A stretch of DNA of 5,994 nt from an uncultured Eubacteriales bacterium (GTDB lineage: Bacteria; Bacillota; Clostridia; Oscillospirales; Acutalibacteraceae): NCBI GenBank assembly GCA_934486915.1, contig CAKSRC010000054.1, positions 1 through 5,994 of the forward strand, read 5' to 3'. Shown piece by piece: positions 1 through 5,647 of this stretch (positions are counted from its first letter, which is position 1; every line of letters starts with the position of its first letter). A program made the translations under genes and the position numbers. Under the pieces are notes generated by a model that was given only the letters and a program-made list of their open reading frames with translations, made no database searches and was not told the origin of the DNA.

Positions 1-510
1 GAAGCTATAAGCGAAAGGACAGTAAGTCTTCACTTGCTTGAAGATGTTTTAGGCTGGGCATCTGTTTTAATATGCAGTGTATTTATGAAGATCTTTGATT
101 TACCAATATTAGATCCTATATTGTCAATTTTAATTTCTTGTTTTATATTATTTAACGTATTTAAAAATTTAAGAAAGATATTTGAAGTCTTTCTTGAAAA
201 GGCGCCTGAATTTGATTTTGATGGCGTAAAGGCTGAGATATTAGAAAATCCATCAATTATTGATATGCATCATTTTCATCTATGGACGTTGGATTCAATT
301 AACAAATATGCCACACTACATATCGTAGTTAAAGATGGTGCTAATCAAGAAGAGATATCATCAATAAAGAAATATGTAAAGGATGAATTTGCAGAGCATG
401 GTGTAGTCCATACCACAGTGGAAGTAGAATTTGAAAATGAGCACTGTGGCGAAGTAAATTGTGTTATAAAAAATGTACCAAGTGTATCTCATCATCACCA
501 TCATCATTAA
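1..510 (+). CDS. Cation diffusion facilitator (CzcD-like) metal efflux transporter, C-terminal part
   Basis: This is the last 169 residues of a cation diffusion facilitator; the reading frame is open to the left edge, so the start and about the first four membrane helices lie outside. Family members are membrane proton antiporters that export Zn(II) or related divalent metals. Visible residue 11 His and residue 15 Asp form the HxxxD metal site of helix 5 (HLLEDVLGW). Helix 5 spans about 16-33 and helix 6 about 36-55, with a DPILSI stretch. The cytoplasmic dimerisation domain follows, with the CzcD-type signature DMHHFHLWTLDS and an HGVVHTTVEVEFE strand. The tail carries CGEVNC and ends in six consecutive histidines, which is unusual. 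A TTG at 34 could be taken for a start but lies inside the conserved helix 5 motif, so it is not one. A terminator follows directly. The family call is firm; the metal is inferred. Confidence 0.93.
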   Translation, partial: EAISERTVSLHLLEDVLGWASVLICSVFMKIFDLPILDPILSILISCFILFNVFKNLRKIFEVFLEKAPEFDFDGVKAEILENPSIIDMHHFHLWTLDSINKYATLHIVVKDGANQEEISSIKKYVKDEFAEHGVVHTTVEVEFENEHCGEVNCVIKNVPSVSHHHHHH

Positions 511-548
511 AAATAACGGTCGAGTTTTTATAAACTCGGCCGTTATTT
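511..548 (+). terminator. Strong hairpin terminator after the cation transporter, possibly bidirectional
   Basis: A 17-bp stem (511-527 with 532-548, one G-T wobble) closes a 4-base TTAT loop. It begins at the base after the transporter stop codon. The core is G+C-rich (ACGG-CGAG) with A-rich left and T-rich right flanks. It can end + strand transcription, though its T-run is short. On the - strand it ends in TTATTTTT, so it can also stop readthrough from the facing gene. Confidence 0.85.
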
Positions 549-573
549 AGTTATAACAATCTTAAAAAGACTA

Positions 574-617
574 TAAAAACCTCGAATGATGTACAAAGTA
601 TCACCCGAGGCTTTTTA
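574..617 (-). terminator. Hairpin terminator for the Cys-rich gene, possibly bidirectional
   Basis: The arms TAAAAACCTCG (574-584) and CGAGGCTTTTTA (606-617) pair with a single bulged base. The intervening 21 bases contain a second imperfect stem (TGAT/TAC with GTA/TCA around AAA). Read on the - strand the hairpin ends in a T-run, placed 46 bases after the stop of the Cys-rich gene. The + strand reading also ends in TTTTTAATTTATTTT. Confidence 0.75.
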
Positions 618-662
618 ATTTATTTTATCCAAAAGAATGGTAGTAAAATTAGCAATATTATT

Positions 663-1496
663 TTAACAAGTTGGTTTGTGACGATGACATCCACATGAAG
701 GATTATCTAAGTCTGTTATTTTTGGCGGGAAAAACTCATCAGTTGGGAAGTCTATTTTACTAAATAGTTCGCAAGGATTATCGGAAGTGGTTACACATTC
801 CTTTTCTGGGATACAAAAATCATATGAAGGTATAAGCATTTGGACATTGCGTTCGATTTGAACGATAGTGAATAGGCCTATAGTAACATATACTGTTTTG
901 CATCCGCCCTTACACGAGAAATCTCCGCCGTATTTCTTGCAAATGCAGGAAGGTATTCTGCATTCGGGTTTACAATGTTGTTTCATTTCGCAAAGACGAA
1001 CTGCTAAGCCTATTGGTTCTGCAACTTGGACAGTTGCCTTTGGTAAATTCTTTACAGGAGCATTTTGATTATCTAATTCCTCAAAGGCATAGTCTGAACT
1101 ATATACTTTAACATTACCTTCGCTGCCGTATAAGATTACCTTTTTATTAAAGATTGATAATCCAGTAACTTGAATTGGTAAAGCTGCGGGAGCTAGGAAT
1201 ACATCCAATGATACTTCAAAGAAAAATGTCATATCGACAGAATAAAATCCTTTGTGAAAAGCTACCGGCTCTAAATCAATGTATACAGTACAAACATCAA
1301 CATCACGTAACCTAACGTTACAAGCCTGATCAATTGTATTTTGACTGCATTCCGTGAAATAAACTTTTAAATCTTCCAAACAATCTTTATCAGCACAAGA
1401 ATCATACACTCTATATGCATCTATACAAACTGCTTCTTTAAAGCATCCTTGGTCTGAATTATCTTGGTAATTTCTTTCGAAACCGCTATCAGCCAT
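663..1496 (-). CDS. Conserved clostridial Cys-rich protein of unknown function
   Basis: A 277-residue protein with 20 cysteines (about 7%) and no signal peptide or membrane segment. The cysteines fall in three groups: residues 1-70 (seven, including a CADKDC pair), a central cluster around 170-200 (seven, with CKPEC, CIC and CKGGC spacings), and the end (six, with a closing CGCHRHKPTC). The cysteine-free stretch between the first two groups looks beta-rich, with hydrophobic strands such as FYSVDMTFFFEV and KKVILYGSEGNVKVYSSD. From memory, the text resembles a family widespread in Clostridia and usually annotated hypothetical; I know of no proven function. High Cys content and Tyr/Phe-rich strands would suit a cross-linked coat or structural protein, but a redox or metal role is also possible. 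The ATG start has a strong AGGAGGA site six bases upstream. The gene lies 79 bases after pcrA with no clear terminator between, so it may have its own promoter or receive readthrough. Confidence 0.85.
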   Translation of the reverse strand: MADSGFERNYQDNSDQGCFKEAVCIDAYRVYDSCADKDCLEDLKVYFTECSQNTIDQACNVRLRDVDVCTVYIDLEPVAFHKGFYSVDMTFFFEVSLDVFLAPAALPIQVTGLSIFNKKVILYGSEGNVKVYSSDYAFEELDNQNAPVKNLPKATVQVAEPIGLAVRLCEMKQHCKPECRIPSCICKKYGGDFSCKGGCKTVYVTIGLFTIVQIERNVQMLIPSYDFCIPEKECVTTSDNPCELFSKIDFPTDEFFPPKITDLDNPSCGCHRHKPTC

Positions 1497-1502
1497 AAGA
1501 AG

Positions 1503-1509
1503 TCCTCCT
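1503..1509 (-). promoter_or_regulatory. Ribosome binding site of the Cys-rich gene
   Basis: AGGAGGA on the - strand, six bases before the ATG at 1496, is a near-perfect match to the 16S rRNA tail. It fixes the start and suggests strong translation when the gene is transcribed. Confidence 0.85.
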
Positions 1510-1540
1510 ATCTATAAGTAAAGGAAATTGTTTTCAATAC

Positions 1541-1567
1541 ATCTTATGGTGAATTTGGGGTTAATGT
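1541..1567 (-). promoter_or_regulatory. Possible sporulation-sigma-like promoter of the Cys-rich gene
   Basis: On the - strand CATAAGAT (1548-1541) fits the CATAnnnT core of sigma-E/sigma-K -10 elements, and an AC dinucleotide (1567-1566) sits 17 bases upstream, as in sigma-K promoters. Transcription would start near 1534, leaving a leader of about 38 bases with the ribosome binding site well placed. The motif is short and could occur by chance in AT-rich DNA. A sigma-A alternative (TTGAAA then TATAGA with a 15-base gap) lies closer to the gene but would start inside or beyond the ribosome binding site. Confidence 0.25.
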
Positions 1568-1575
1568 TACTTAGT

Positions 1576-3954
1576 TTATATTTTTTCTAATTTTGAATAA
1601 TTGGACATAATCTTTTTAAGCCCTGCTTTATCAAATTCTATCTCTAAAAGGTGGTCATTGCCCATGGGAGTGACTTTCATAACTTTTCCGCTGCCAAATA
1701 CTTTATGGCTAACGAAATCTCCTACCGAATAATCGATTTCCTTGTCCAGTTTATATTTATGTACGCCACCAAACTGCTTAGCTGAATTAATGGAGTTTTC
1801 TCTGATTTCTTTTGAGGTTTTTGGCATTTTAAAGTCAGAATCCGGCTTTTTCCATCCCCTGGATCTTGAAAACTCAACTAGATTTGGATCGATTTCTAAA
1901 GTAAACCTTGATTGTTTATTCCTTGATGTCATGCCATATATCATTCGCCTGTCGGCATTTAATATGTATAACTTTTGTTTAGCTCTTGTAATTGCAACAT
2001 AAGCTAAACGGCGCTCTTCCTCAATTTCTTCAGGCTCATAAATAGCTTGAATACTTGGGAAAATTCCGTCTTCAAAGCCTGGTAAAAAGACGACAGGGAA
2101 TTCAAGACCCTTTGATGAGTGCATGGTCATCATAACAACGGCATCAGCGCTTTGGTTATAGTTATCGACATCTGTCATTAGTGAGACTTCTTCTAAGAAT
2201 CCCTCAAGTGTTGCGTTTTCACCGTTTTCTGTTTCATAATTTATAATATTTGACGCAAGTTCATTTATATTTTCAAGCCTTGCGGGGCCTTCCTTTTGGT
2301 CCTGAAGCAAATACTCTTTATATTGGGTTTTATCTATAAGCATAGAGTAAAGTTGACTTATGGAAGTATTAGGATCATTTTTAATTTCTATTAGACTATC
2401 AATAATATTTGCGAATTTTAGGAATTTTTCTGGGACTCTTATGGTGTCGGGGTATTTGTCGGCATTTCTTATTATATCAATTGTAGATAGGCCTTTTTCT
2501 AGGGCGAGCTCGGTAATTTCGCTTACTGTTTTATCACCTATTGATCTTCTTGGGGTGTTTATAATACGTTTTAATCTTACTTCGTCCTCAGGATTGCTTA
2601 TGACGCTTAAATAAGCAAGCATATCCTTTACTTCTTTTCTTTCGTAGAATCTTACTCCGCCAAGTATCCTATAGGGAATACCCGATTTTACAAATGTTCG
2701 TTCAAGAGTATTGGACTGAGAGTTGTTTCTGTATAGTATAGCGAAATCCGAGTATTTTTTTCCAAAGGCTATATTGTCCAAAATTGTATTTACTATATAA
2801 TTAGCCTCATCTATTTCGTTGTATGCAGTGTGTACAGTAATTTTATCGCCAACGGCCTGGGAAGTCCAAAGAGTTTTCCCTTTTCTCGACGGATTGTGTT
2901 TAATAACCGAGTTGGCTGCATCTAAAATATTTTGAGTTGAACGATAGTTTTGCTCTAACTTTATAACCTTAGCATTTGGGAAGGTTTTCTCGAAGTTCAT
3001 AATATTTTCGATGGTAGCACCTCTAAACTTGTATATACTTTGGTCATCATCGCCGACAACGCATAAATTTTGGTGCTTAGCAAGCATTTTTATTAATAGA
3101 TATTGAACATAATTAGTATCTTGATATTCATCGACTAATATGTATTTAAACTTATTTTGATAATGTTCTAATATAGACGGTTCTGCTTCAAAAAGCTTTA
3201 TAGTATTGCATATAAGGTCATCAAAGTCCATAGCGTCTGAAAGCTTTAGCTTTTTTTGATATAGTTGATATATTTTGGCAGTTTGCTCGAGAATGTTATT
3301 TCCTCTTGCTGATTCTAAATATTTGTCTGGAGAAATAAAGTTATTTTTAGCATTTGAAATTTGATTTATTACATATCTATAATCGAATTTTTGAGTTTGT
3401 ATATCTAAGTGTTTTAAACACTCTTTTATAAGACTTTTAACATCATTTGTATCATAGATAGCGAAGTGATTGCTGTATCCTATTTTATTAGCAAAACATC
3501 TTAATATTCTTGCACATGTGGAATGAAATGTAGATGCCCATATTTCAGAGGCTTGGTCAGAAAGTCGTGTATAAAGTCTTTCTTTTAATTCCTTAGCGGC
3601 TTTGTTAGTAAAGGTAATTGCAAGGATATTGGAAGGGTTAACCTTATCTATGGCGAGTTTATCTTTTAAAGCTTCCGGGAGTATACGATTGCTGTTAAGA
3701 CAATCTATTAATGTTGACATATCTAAATTAGTGATGTTATTGGGTGCGATGCTGCTATTATATGCATGGCCAAACATTACCATATTAGCTATACGATTTA
3801 TAATTACCGTAGTTTTACCTGTTCCTGCACCGGCTAATATTAATAGTGGTCCATCAATATTAAAGATAGCATTTTTTTGCACCGGATTCATTTGATTGAA
3901 TTCCCTTGAAATAAGTTTATCTCTTAGGTTAATAAAGTCTAAATTCATATCCAT
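1576..3954 (-). CDS. pcrA: ATP-dependent DNA helicase PcrA/UvrD (superfamily 1A, 3'-5')
   Basis: A 792-residue superfamily 1A helicase that unwinds DNA with 3'-5' polarity, acting in repair, replication-fork maintenance and removal of RecA or RNA polymerase. Motifs run in order: Q motif FNQMNPVQ (19-26), Walker A AGAGTGKT (41-48), Ia ITFTNKAAKEL (113-123), Walker B DEYQDT (275-280), motif III GDDDQSIYKFRGA (301-313), motif IV QNYRST (335-340), motif V MHSSKGLEFPVVFLPG (611-626) and motif VI EERRLAYVAITRAK (646-659). The C-terminus (about 743-791, VGDFVSHKVFGSGKV) is the PcrA Tudor-like domain that contacts RNA polymerase. Between Walker A and motif Ia there is an extra stretch of about 45 residues (62-106), missing from standard Bacillus PcrA. 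The ATG at 3954 follows a GGACGG site by 10 bases; the in-frame ATG two codons later is a weaker choice. Catalytic residues all appear intact. The gene has a terminator upstream (from pduL) and none seen directly after it. Confidence 0.96.
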   Translation of the reverse strand: MDMNLDFINLRDKLISREFNQMNPVQKNAIFNIDGPLLILAGAGTGKTTVIINRIANMVMFGHAYNSSIAPNNITNLDMSTLIDCLNSNRILPEALKDKLAIDKVNPSNILAITFTNKAAKELKERLYTRLSDQASEIWASTFHSTCARILRCFANKIGYSNHFAIYDTNDVKSLIKECLKHLDIQTQKFDYRYVINQISNAKNNFISPDKYLESARGNNILEQTAKIYQLYQKKLKLSDAMDFDDLICNTIKLFEAEPSILEHYQNKFKYILVDEYQDTNYVQYLLIKMLAKHQNLCVVGDDDQSIYKFRGATIENIMNFEKTFPNAKVIKLEQNYRSTQNILDAANSVIKHNPSRKGKTLWTSQAVGDKITVHTAYNEIDEANYIVNTILDNIAFGKKYSDFAILYRNNSQSNTLERTFVKSGIPYRILGGVRFYERKEVKDMLAYLSVISNPEDEVRLKRIINTPRRSIGDKTVSEITELALEKGLSTIDIIRNADKYPDTIRVPEKFLKFANIIDSLIEIKNDPNTSISQLYSMLIDKTQYKEYLLQDQKEGPARLENINELASNIINYETENGENATLEGFLEEVSLMTDVDNYNQSADAVVMMTMHSSKGLEFPVVFLPGFEDGIFPSIQAIYEPEEIEEERRLAYVAITRAKQKLYILNADRRMIYGMTSRNKQSRFTLEIDPNLVEFSRSRGWKKPDSDFKMPKTSKEIRENSINSAKQFGGVHKYKLDKEIDYSVGDFVSHKVFGSGKVMKVTPMGNDHLLEIEFDKAGLKKIMSNYSKLEKI

Positions 3955-3992
3955 ATTATAATTTCCGTCCTATTATTAAAAAATATAATTTT

Positions 3993-4023
3993 GTATTAGT
4001 GGTATATGCTTATAAAAATTCAA
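3993..4023 (-). promoter_or_regulatory. Weak candidate promoter of pcrA
   Basis: TTGAAT (4023-4018) and TAATAC (3998-3993) on the - strand are separated by 19 bases, longer than the usual 17. A promoter is expected here because a terminator (4048-4077) separates pcrA from pduL, but no element in this AT-rich gap stands out. Confidence 0.25.
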
Positions 4024-4047
4024 AATTCGACATCTAAAAATAAATTT

Positions 4048-4077
4048 AAATAGGGAGAATCATAACATCTCCCTTTT
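4048..4077 (-). terminator. Terminator after pduL
   Basis: A perfect 7-bp stem (AGGGAGA at 4052-4058 with TCTCCCT at 4068-4074) around a 9-base loop lies 10 bases beyond the pduL stop codon. On the - strand it is preceded by A-rich sequence and followed by ATTTAAATTTATTTTT, a broken T-run typical of a factor-independent terminator. Flanking A/T bases can add pairs. Confidence 0.75.
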
Positions 4078-4083
4078 GAATTA

Positions 4084-4653
4084 TTATTTTATAATTTCAC
4101 CATAAACTTGACCAGTGATTCCTGCTGCATTTGATTCATCCGTATCTATATGCATAGCAGGGGAAAATTTTTCACTTACTCTTACAAAAACATCATCAAA
4201 TATTAAAGAACGATTTGGCGTTGGAATTTTTACGGATACAATGTCTTGATCTTTTAAGTTATATTCATCAGCGGACTTAGGATCTAAGTGTATATGACGT
4301 TTTGCTGCTATTACACCGCATGGAATATCAATTTCTCCGTTAGGGCCTACAAGCTTGCAACCGTTGGTACTATCAATATCACCGGATTTTCTAACTTCAG
4401 TCGGTATGCCAAGTTTTCTTGCATCAGTAAGTGAAACTTCTACTTGTGTTCTTTCTCTTGTGGGACCCATTAGGGAAACTCCTTTTATTTCTCCCTTAGG
4501 GCCAATAATATCTACCTTTTGAAAGGATACAAACTGAGATGGTTGGGACAACTCTTTTTTTATTTCAAGTTTTGCACCATCTCCAAAAAGAGCATACAAA
4601 TCTTTTTCTGATATATGAACGTGCCTAGCAGAGGTTTCTACTAATATTTTCAA
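4084..4653 (-). CDS. pduL: Phosphate propanoyl/acetyltransferase, PduL type
   Basis: A 189-residue PduL-type phosphotransacylase, which exchanges acyl-CoA and phosphate for acyl phosphate and CoA. It is unrelated in fold to Pta and uses a two-zinc site. Both beta-barrel halves are present: ARHVHIS at 10-16 with His11 and His13, and KRHIHL at 118-123 with His120 and His122; the closing MHIDTDESNA carries His168. The core signatures LSQPSQF, VSLMGPTRERTQVEVSLTDA, RKSGDID and CGVIAAKRHIH are intact. The protein begins almost directly at the first barrel, so it lacks the N-terminal encapsulation peptide of microcompartment PduL and is probably cytosolic, serving acetate or propionate formation with an acetate kinase elsewhere. 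The start is taken as TTG at 4653, nine bases after AGGAGA. The in-frame ATG at 4680 has no ribosome binding site, and its first nine codons include that site. No pdu or eut genes adjoin. Confidence 0.93.
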   Translation of the reverse strand: MKILVETSARHVHISEKDLYALFGDGAKLEIKKELSQPSQFVSFQKVDIIGPKGEIKGVSLMGPTRERTQVEVSLTDARKLGIPTEVRKSGDIDSTNGCKLVGPNGEIDIPCGVIAAKRHIHLDPKSADEYNLKDQDIVSVKIPTPNRSLIFDDVFVRVSEKFSPAMHIDTDESNAAGITGQVYGEIIK

Positions 4654-4662
4654 TATTAAACA

Positions 4663-4668
4663 TCTCCT
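4663..4668 (-). promoter_or_regulatory. Ribosome binding site deciding the TTG start of pduL
   Basis: AGGAGA on the - strand lies nine bases before TTG at 4653. It is inside any reading from ATG at 4680, and nothing like a ribosome binding site precedes that ATG, so the TTG start is preferred. Confidence 0.75.
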
Positions 4669-4705
4669 AAATGATAACATAGTAACTTAATACAATAATA
4701 ATATT

Positions 4706-4734
4706 ATTATATACTTTTTTGGATGATATTTCAA
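4706..4734 (-). promoter_or_regulatory. Sigma-A-type promoter of pduL
   Basis: TTGAAA (4734-4729) and TATAAT (4711-4706) on the - strand are separated by exactly 17 bases, a near-consensus vegetative promoter. The predicted start point near 4699 gives a leader of about 46 bases to the TTG start but only about 19 without a ribosome binding site to the ATG at 4680. It sits in the gap between birA and pduL, so pduL is probably transcribed on its own and strongly. Confidence 0.85.
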
Positions 4735-4753
4735 CCGACATTAATTAACAAAA

Positions 4754-5566
4754 TTAATATATTCCCTGAACGGTTACCTCGTTTGAACCTACTGCAAAAA
4801 TTTTGTTATTGGTTTTTATAAGCAGGTTTCCAAAGCTATCAATAGAAACAGCCTTGCCGTTTATCTTTTTTCCGTCTTTAAAAAAGGATACGTTCCTATT
4901 TAGGCTAATGCACAGCTCATTATATTCATATGGAATTATAGGGTTACTTAAAAAAGAAAGATAATAGGCTTCAAATCGATTTAGAATTTGTGCTATTAGT
5001 TTGGATCTGTCTATTAGATATCCGCTTTCTAAAGAGATTGATGTTGCTTTGTGGCTTAACTCTAATGGGTAATTTTTTGAATTTACGTTTAAACCTATTC
5101 CTATTACTACTGCTTGTGGTTTTTTATCCGAAATTAAGGATTTAGTTAAAATTCCACAAAGCTTTTTTTTACCAATAATAATATCATTAGGCCATTTTAA
5201 TTTACAATCCAAGGAAAACTCTTCTATAAGAATCTTACATATAGAAAGGCCGGCAATTAAAGTTAATTTTGAAATATCTTTATTTTGAAGATTGGGGTAT
5301 AAAAGTATAGACATTAGGACATCCTTGTTTTTTTCTGAAAACCACGACCTGCCAATTCGCCCATTACCCGCAGATTGATATTCGGCTATAAATACACTTC
5401 CGTCCTTAGCATTATTATTTGCTTCAATTATAGCCTTGGAATTAGTAGAATTTATGCTGTCAAAAATATATATGTTTTTTCCAATGAATGAACTTTCCAA
5501 ATTTTTAGATATACACTCTTTAGAGAGTTTATAATTACTTTTAGCAGTTAAGTTGTTATAAGACAT
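4754..5566 (-). CDS. birA: Biotin--[acetyl-CoA carboxylase] ligase without DNA-binding domain (class I BirA)
   Basis: A 270-residue biotin protein ligase, which makes biotinyl-5'-AMP and transfers biotin to the target lysine of carboxylase carrier domains. Starting at the linker (LSKECISKNLESSFIGKNIYIFD), it shows the STN motif (40-42), the biotin/ATP loop AGNGRIGR (66-73), KWPND (124-128), GKKKLCGIL with the expected active lysine about 135, and GIGLNVN (156-162). A C-terminal SH3-like domain (GKAVSIDSFGNLLIK) completes it. The N-terminus is too short for the winged-helix repressor domain of bifunctional BirA, so it should not regulate transcription. The loop has Asn where Arg or Lys is usual (GNGRIGR instead of GRGRRGR). 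The ATG at 5566 is chosen: AAAGGTG lies eight bases upstream, whereas an in-frame GTG at 5575 sits inside that site. A TATAAT at 5592-5587 lacks a good -35. No clear terminator follows before the pduL promoter. Confidence 0.95.
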   Translation of the reverse strand: MSYNNLTAKSNYKLSKECISKNLESSFIGKNIYIFDSINSTNSKAIIEANNNAKDGSVFIAEYQSAGNGRIGRSWFSEKNKDVLMSILLYPNLQNKDISKLTLIAGLSICKILIEEFSLDCKLKWPNDIIIGKKKLCGILTKSLISDKKPQAVVIGIGLNVNSKNYPLELSHKATSISLESGYLIDRSKLIAQILNRFEAYYLSFLSNPIIPYEYNELCISLNRNVSFFKDGKKINGKAVSIDSFGNLLIKTNNKIFAVGSNEVTVQGIY

Positions 5567-5574
5567 ATTTATCA

Positions 5575-5581
5575 CACCTTT
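5575..5581 (-). promoter_or_regulatory. Ribosome binding site deciding the birA start
   Basis: AAAGGTG on the - strand lies eight bases before ATG at 5566. The alternative GTG start at 5575 begins on the last G of this site and so cannot use it. Confidence 0.7.
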
Positions 5582-5611
5582 TAATAATTATAACCCTAAA
5601 TCAAACAAAAA

Positions 5612-5643
5612 TAAAACCTTCAGTATAATAACTGAAGGTTTTA
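5612..5643 (-). terminator. Terminator after the surface protein gene
   Basis: A perfect 13-bp stem (5612-5624 with 5631-5643; core CCTTCAGT/ACTGAAGG) closes a 6-base loop. On the - strand it continues into TTTTATTTTTGTTTG, a classic factor-independent terminator, starting four bases past the stop codon of the surface protein. It isolates birA from the gene upstream. Confidence 0.92.
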
Positions 5644-5647
5644 AATA

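Noticed and set aside
34..36. TTG as the start of the cation transporter
   Set aside because: The same frame is open to base 1 and the residues before it (SLH) belong to the conserved helix 5 metal site, so the gene extends off the window.
868..1068. 66-codon + strand reading frame inside the Cys-rich gene
   Set aside because: It is antisense to a well-supported gene, has no ribosome binding site and no recognisable protein features.
1515..1573. Inverted repeat TAAGTAA/TTACTTA between pcrA and the Cys-rich gene
   Set aside because: Seven A/T-rich base pairs about 45 bases apart with no G+C core or T-run; not a credible terminator or operator.
1742..3895. Three + strand reading frames (1742-2002, 2360-2614, 3602-3895) opposite pcrA
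   Set aside because: They are antisense shadows of the helicase; the hydrophobic look comes from the complement of its codons.
4740..4758. ATTAATT/AATTAAT hairpin at the birA stop codon
   Set aside because: It is all A/T, overlaps the stop codon and would be too unstable to terminate transcription.
5587..5592. TATAAT just upstream of birA as a promoter
   Set aside because: There is no acceptable -35 element 16-18 bases away and the start point would fall on the ribosome binding site; it is kept only as a remark under birA.
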